The translations under genes and the position numbers were made by a program. A stretch of DNA of 10,663 nt from Persephonella sp. (GTDB lineage: Bacteria > Aquificota > Aquificia > Aquificales > Hydrogenothermaceae), in NCBI GenBank assembly GCA_027058925.1, contig JALTAS010000137.1, forward strand, positions 1 through 10,663, read 5' to 3'. Numbering within the stretch: the first letter of the stretch is position 1; each line of letters begins with the position of its first letter. Shown here in pieces: positions 7,691 to 10,663 of this stretch. The notes beneath the pieces were generated by a model. That model was not told the DNA's origin, ran no database searches, and saw only the letters and a list, made by a program, of their open reading frames with translations.

Positions 7691-9160
7691 ATGTCAGTAT
7701 TACAGGAGCTTGTTGCAGGACTTGGGATACCTAATTTTAAGGTTTTGATCCCTGAAATAATAATTTTGATTACAGCCTTGATAGTTTTTACGATAGAGCT
7801 TCTAACAAAAGCGAGATTCCTGATCACTGTTGTTACAGCTTTAGGTCTTTTTTTAGCTTCCATACCTTCTCTTACTATTGAACAGGGCGATATTACATTT
7901 TACGGGCTTTATGTTGTTGATTCATTCTCCCTCACATTCAAGTTTTTCCTTATTCTATCCACATTTTTTGTTGTTATAGTTCTTAGACCTTACCTTGAGT
8001 CTAAGAAAACTTATTACGGTGAGTACTACTATCTTATTCTTTTTGCACTTCTTGGCATGATGATTATGGTATCTTCATCAAACCTTATCACATTTTATAT
8101 CGGTTTAGAGCTTGCATCTATTACTATATATATACTGGCAGGTATGTTTAAAAAGGATTATCTTTCTAAAGAAGGTGCCTTCAAGTATTTAATACTTGGT
8201 GGAACTGGAACAGCTATAATCAGTTATGGAATAGCACTTATCTATGGAAGAACTGGTTCTTTTGATTTTGCTACAGTTGCAGATAGTATAGTTCAGGGAA
8301 GTCTTGATGTTGGAGCTGTCGCAGGAATAGTTTTGTTGATAATAGGTCTTGGACTGAAAGCCTCTTCTGTTCCTTTTCATTTCTGGACGCCTGATGCTTA
8401 TCAGGGAGCTCCGACTCCTATTACAGCCTTTATGGCCGTTGCTGCGAAGGTTGCAACTTTTGCTGTTATTCTGAGGGTAATGGTTGAAGCATTTCCATTT
8501 GCATATGAAATCTGGAATCTTGGATGGGCTCTTCTTGCTGCTGCTTCAATGATATTTGGTAATTTTGTAGCACTTAAGCAGGACAATGTTAAAAGAATGC
8601 TTGCCTATTCATCAATAGCCCATTCAGGTTACATACTTGCTGCCCTTGCTGCTCCAACAGATGTTGCATTTACAGCCCTTATTTTTTACTCGCTTGTTTA
8701 TATATTTATGGGTCTTGGAGGTTTTATATTTCTGTCAGCACTTGAAAGGCAGCATGGATGGAGCAATCATATAGATGATTTTAGAGGTCTGGCAAAAAGA
8801 TATCCTATGCTTGCCCTTTTTATGCTTATATTTATGTTTTCAATGCTTGGAATACCTCCTACTGTTGGTTTTTTTGGAAAACTTGGGATTTTTCTTGCCC
8901 TTATCGGGTCTGACATATGGTGGCTTGCTGTTGTTCTGGTGGTTATGAGTATAGTTTCTGCAGGTTACTACCTTAGAGTTGTTATCTATATGTACATGCA
9001 TGAACCTGTAAGCTCGGCAAGGTTTAATCTTTCATTGGGAGAAGCCTTTACACTTGCATTTATGGCATCTGTAATTCTTATACTTGGTATATATCCAACT
9101 GTGTTCCTTGATATGTCACAGTTGTTAGGGAATTTTCTCATTCAAGGCGTTGGAAGGTAG
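7691..9160 (+). CDS. nuoN: NADH-quinone oxidoreductase subunit N
   Basis: NuoN is the proximal antiporter-like subunit (ND2 homologue), placed between NuoM and NuoK/NuoJ. It has 489 residues, close to the usual 485. Channel residues are Glu140 (FYIGLELAS), Lys165 (AFKYLILGG), Lys223 ([14 protein letters not shown]), Lys253 (AVAAKVATF) and Lys397 ([10 protein letters not shown]), matching E. coli E133, K158, K217, K247 and K395. The motif [14 protein letters not shown] (234-247) is diagnostic. A clear TAGGAGG (7677-7683) lies 7 bases upstream of the ATG and overlaps the end of nuoM. The stop TAG is followed immediately by the gmk ATG. It is the last nuo gene seen here. Confidence 0.98.
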   Translation: MSVLQELVAGLGIPNFKVLIPEIIILITALIVFTIELLTKARFLITVVTALGLFLASIPSLTIEQGDITFYGLYVVDSFSLTFKFFLILSTFFVVIVLRPYLESKKTYYGEYYYLILFALLGMMIMVSSSNLITFYIGLELASITIYILAGMFKKDYLSKEGAFKYLILGGTGTAIISYGIALIYGRTGSFDFATVADSIVQGSLDVGAVAGIVLLIIGLGLKASSVPFHFWTPDAYQGAPTPITAFMAVAAKVATFAVILRVMVEAFPFAYEIWNLGWALLAAASMIFGNFVALKQDNVKRMLAYSSIAHSGYILAALAAPTDVAFTALIFYSLVYIFMGLGGFIFLSALERQHGWSNHIDDFRGLAKRYPMLALFMLIFMFSMLGIPPTVGFFGKLGIFLALIGSDIWWLAVVLVVMSIVSAGYYLRVVIYMYMHEPVSSARFNLSLGEAFTLAFMASVILILGIYPTVFLDMSQLLGNFLIQGVGR

Positions 9161-9778
9161 ATGAAAGGTGAACTTTTCATCCTGTCCTCTCCTGCTGGAG
9201 GGGGCAAAACAACCATTTCTGAAATCCTTATAAAAGAGATACCAAAACTCAAAAGAGTCATAACATGCACAACAAGAAAACCCCGTCCTAATGAAAGGGA
9301 TGGGGAGGATTACTACTTTTTATCAAATCGGGAATTTGAAGATAGAATAAAAAGAGGTGAATTTTTAGAATATGCTGTTGTTCATGGTAATTACTATGGA
9401 ACCCCAAAAAAAGAAGTGGAAGAAGAACTGAAGAAAGGGTATGATCTACTACTTGTTATTGATGTTCAGGGCATGAGACAGATTAAGAGAAACAAAAAAG
9501 ATGCAATTACAATTTTTTTACTTCCTCCATCTTTAGGTGAACTTAGAAAAAGAATGGAAAAAAGAGGCGATCCTGAAAAAGAGATAAAAAAAAGAATGGA
9601 AACTGCAAAGAAAGAGATACCTGCATGGAAAGAATACGATTTTGTTGTTATAAATGACAGAATTCAGAGGGCGAAAGAGGATATAAAGTACATTATCCTT
9701 TCGCAAAGGCTAAAAATCTCAAGATTTGATCCAGATAAGATCAAAGATACCGAATTGAAGAGGTTAATGGGATTATGA
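9161..9778 (+). CDS. gmk: Guanylate kinase
   Basis: Guanylate kinase is a cytoplasmic enzyme that phosphorylates GMP to GDP with ATP, a required step in making GTP and dGTP. The 205-residue length is typical. The P-loop is SSPAGGGKTT (residues 9-18), with Ser in place of the first P-loop Gly, a form I recall in many bacterial Gmk (SAPSGxGK). GMP-site features follow: TRKPRPNERDGEDYYF (about 38-53), then EYAVVHGNYYGTP (70-82), then VIDVQGMRQIK (100-110). The lid FLLPPSLGELRKRMEKRGD lies at about 119-137. The C-terminus is very basic. The gene starts directly after the nuoN stop with no gap; GGAAGG (9152-9157) is close to the ATG, so coupling to nuoN translation is likely. A run of eight A at 9586-9593 is a possible slippage site, but the frame is intact. 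Confidence 0.96.
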   Translation: MKGELFILSSPAGGGKTTISEILIKEIPKLKRVITCTTRKPRPNERDGEDYYFLSNREFEDRIKRGEFLEYAVVHGNYYGTPKKEVEEELKKGYDLLLVIDVQGMRQIKRNKKDAITIFLLPPSLGELRKRMEKRGDPEKEIKKRMETAKKEIPAWKEYDFVVINDRIQRAKEDIKYIILSQRLKISRFDPDKIKDTELKRLMGL

Positions 9779-10122
9779 ATGTAAAATTTTTAAAAGCTAT
9801 TTTCTGGTTTTATACTGTGGTTATTCTTTATTTTTCTTTCAGTCCTTGGGTTGTGCAAACGCCTGTTTCTGATAAAGTCAATCATTTTATTGCCTTTTTT
9901 GTTTATGTAATTTTGCTAAAGGAAAGTTATAATACCTCCTACTGGGGATCATTTTTTTATTCAACATTCCTTTGTATTTTTATTGAGTCTGTCCAGTACT
10001 TTCTTCCTTACAGAACTTCAGAATATGGGGATATAATGGCAGGAATTCTGGGGATAACTTCAGGTATATTTATGTATTTTGTAATAAAACTTACCTATAT
10101 GGAACTGAAGGAAAAGGAGTGA
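9775..10122 (+). CDS. Small VanZ-like membrane protein
   Basis: This is a 115-residue protein with about four hydrophobic segments (near 7-25, 37-49, 57-76 and 88-107). Its spaced polar motif matches the VanZ-like family: SDKVNHFIAF (32-41), then ESVQYFLPYRTSEYGDIMAG (71-90). Conserved residues are Asp33, His37, Glu71, Gln74, Pro78, Arg80 and Asp86; Ala89 stands where most members have Asn (D..xN..G). VanZ itself gives low-level teicoplanin resistance in enterococci, but the general function of the family is not known and no drug resistance should be assumed here. The gene overlaps gmk by four bases (ATGA), so the two are very likely co-translated. The ATG at 9775 is the natural start. Placement between gmk and rpoZ is unusual. 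Confidence 0.82.
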   Translation: MNVKFLKAIFWFYTVVILYFSFSPWVVQTPVSDKVNHFIAFFVYVILLKESYNTSYWGSFFYSTFLCIFIESVQYFLPYRTSEYGDIMAGILGITSGIFMYFVIKLTYMELKEKE

Positions 10123-10150
10123 TATACTATTACATCTGCCAAAAAATAAT

Positions 10151-10155
10151 GGAGG
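10151..10155 (+). promoter_or_regulatory. Ribosome binding site fixing the rpoZ TTG start
   Basis: GGAGG lies 7 bases upstream of the TTG at 10163. There is no ATG or GTG in frame nearby upstream, and the omega homology begins right after the TTG, so this site decides the start. Confidence 0.75.
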
Positions 10156-10162
10156 AAGTGGC

Positions 10163-10372
10163 TTGAGCAAAAGACCTCTTATTGAAAAGGCATTGAAAAA
10201 GGTCAAAAATAGATATGAGCTTGTTCATGCGGCTTCAAAACTTGCAAAGGAACTGTATGAGACCGGAGCTGAAAGCTATGTAACAGAAGAAGGGATTCCC
10301 CTGAAGAAAACTGTTATAGCTATAGATGAGATAGCAAAGGGAAGAGCTATCATTTTAAGAAAATCTGAATAA
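10163..10372 (+). CDS. rpoZ: DNA-directed RNA polymerase omega subunit
   Basis: Omega is the small subunit that wraps the C-terminus of beta-prime and helps RNA polymerase assembly; in proteobacteria it contributes to one ppGpp site. The 69-residue product shows the family pattern: basic N-terminus, KKVKNRYELVHAASKLAKEL (12-31), and KKTVIAIDEIAKGRAIIL (48-65). The start codon is TTG with a strong GGAGG at a 7-base spacing. The gene follows the VanZ-like gene by 40 bases that contain no clear promoter or terminator. The gmk-rpoZ pairing is widespread in bacteria, which supports both calls. The downstream gene starts 14 bases after its stop. Confidence 0.92.
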   Translation: MSKRPLIEKALKKVKNRYELVHAASKLAKELYETGAESYVTEEGIPLKKTVIAIDEIAKGRAIILRKSE

Positions 10373-10385
10373 AAGGTACGGTTAT

Positions 10386-10663
10386 GTGCAGGTAGAACTT
10401 ACCTTTTCTAACTACAAAATACTCAGATTTGCTTTTTCTTTTGCACTATTAGTAACATTCAGTATTTTTGCCGGAACAGCGGGTCTAACAAGCAACACCC
10501 AGATCCTTGCTGCAGTAATACTTTTTATTTATACAACTATCAGTTTTATTACAATCTTTATTGATAGGATCACAATTTTTGATGCAATTTTAGATATCTC
10601 TTTTATATCCGCTTTTATTTTTACAGATTTTGATAGATTAAAATACTTTTCTATTCTTTATCT
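10386..10663 (+). CDS. Putative membrane sensor, N-terminal part (3' partial)
   Basis: A frame open to the window end encodes 92 residues from a GTG at 10386, with AAAAGG (10371-10376) 9 bases upstream. An ATG two bases earlier, in another frame, stops after three codons. The visible part has a short polar N-terminus, hydrophobic segments at about 13-33, 38-59 and 64-80, and then DFDRLKYFSILY at the edge. The layout, with paired helices followed by an I-F-D-A-I-L-D element and a loop ending in SILYL, resembles the multi-helix N-terminus of PilS/NtrB-like sensor histidine kinases, where a D-x-x-x-x-S/T-x-x-x-x segment precedes an F-x-x-L-Y helix. No kinase domain is visible, so the function is only a suggestion. 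Any polytopic membrane protein would also fit. It is probably co-transcribed with rpoZ. Confidence 0.6.
   Translation, partial: MQVELTFSNYKILRFAFSFALLVTFSIFAGTAGLTSNTQILAAVILFIYTTISFITIFIDRITIFDAILDISFISAFIFTDFDRLKYFSILY

Noticed and set aside
9586..9593. Run of eight A in gmk as a programmed frameshift site
   Set aside because: The zero frame encodes a complete guanylate kinase, and no useful alternative product was seen.
10123..10162. Possible promoter or terminator between the VanZ-like gene and rpoZ
   Set aside because: No hairpin and no convincing -35/-10 pair is visible in the 40 bases.
10149..10166. Tiny ORF ATG GAG GAA GTG GCT TGA overlapping the rpoZ start
   Set aside because: It has five codons only, and its ATG sits inside the ribosome binding region of rpoZ. 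It is most likely chance, although its stop overlaps the TTG start.

Overview
The window looks like core chromosome of a thermophilic, AT-rich bacterium, most likely of the Aquificales, family Hydrogenothermaceae (Persephonella or Sulfurihydrogenibium type). The reasons are a fused NuoCD, a nuo cluster with no E, F or G genes between CD and H, strong use of AGA/AGG for Arg and ATA for Ile, low GC (upper thirties percent by eye, not counted), and Lys/Glu-rich soluble proteins. The lineage call is an inference from these traits. No search was run.

Region 1 (1-9160) holds most of a complex I (proton-pumping NADH:quinone oxidoreductase) operon, all on the + strand: nuoCD (5' end cut by the window), nuoH, nuoI, nuoJ, nuoK, nuoL, nuoM, nuoN. 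From nuoH to nuoN the genes overlap or lie within about 11 bases of each other, which suggests one transcript. The only sizeable gap is 83 bases between nuoCD and nuoH. It carries a 13-base palindrome and a weak promoter-like pair. The window encodes the quinone-binding parts (CD, H), two of the Fe-S clusters (I) and the whole proton-pumping arm (J, K, L, M, N). It does not encode the NADH-oxidising module (E, F, G). Most family-defining catalytic residues are intact, so the enzyme should be functional.

Region 2 (9161-10663) continues on the same strand with almost no spacing: guanylate kinase (gmk), a small VanZ-like membrane protein, the RNA polymerase omega subunit (rpoZ, TTG start), and the start of a membrane protein that resembles the N-terminus of a PilS-type sensor kinase and runs off the window. 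gmk followed by rpoZ is a common bacterial pairing. Here it sits directly behind the respiratory operon with a membrane-protein gene inserted between the two.

There is no gene-free stretch longer than 83 bases. I saw no tRNA, rRNA, CRISPR array, insertion sequence or strong terminator. I did not find a convincing new system. The points worth checking are residue substitutions in otherwise conserved complex I sites (NuoJ TM3, NuoH first loop, NuoD motifs), the missing E/F/G module, and the junction of the nuo genes with gmk/rpoZ.
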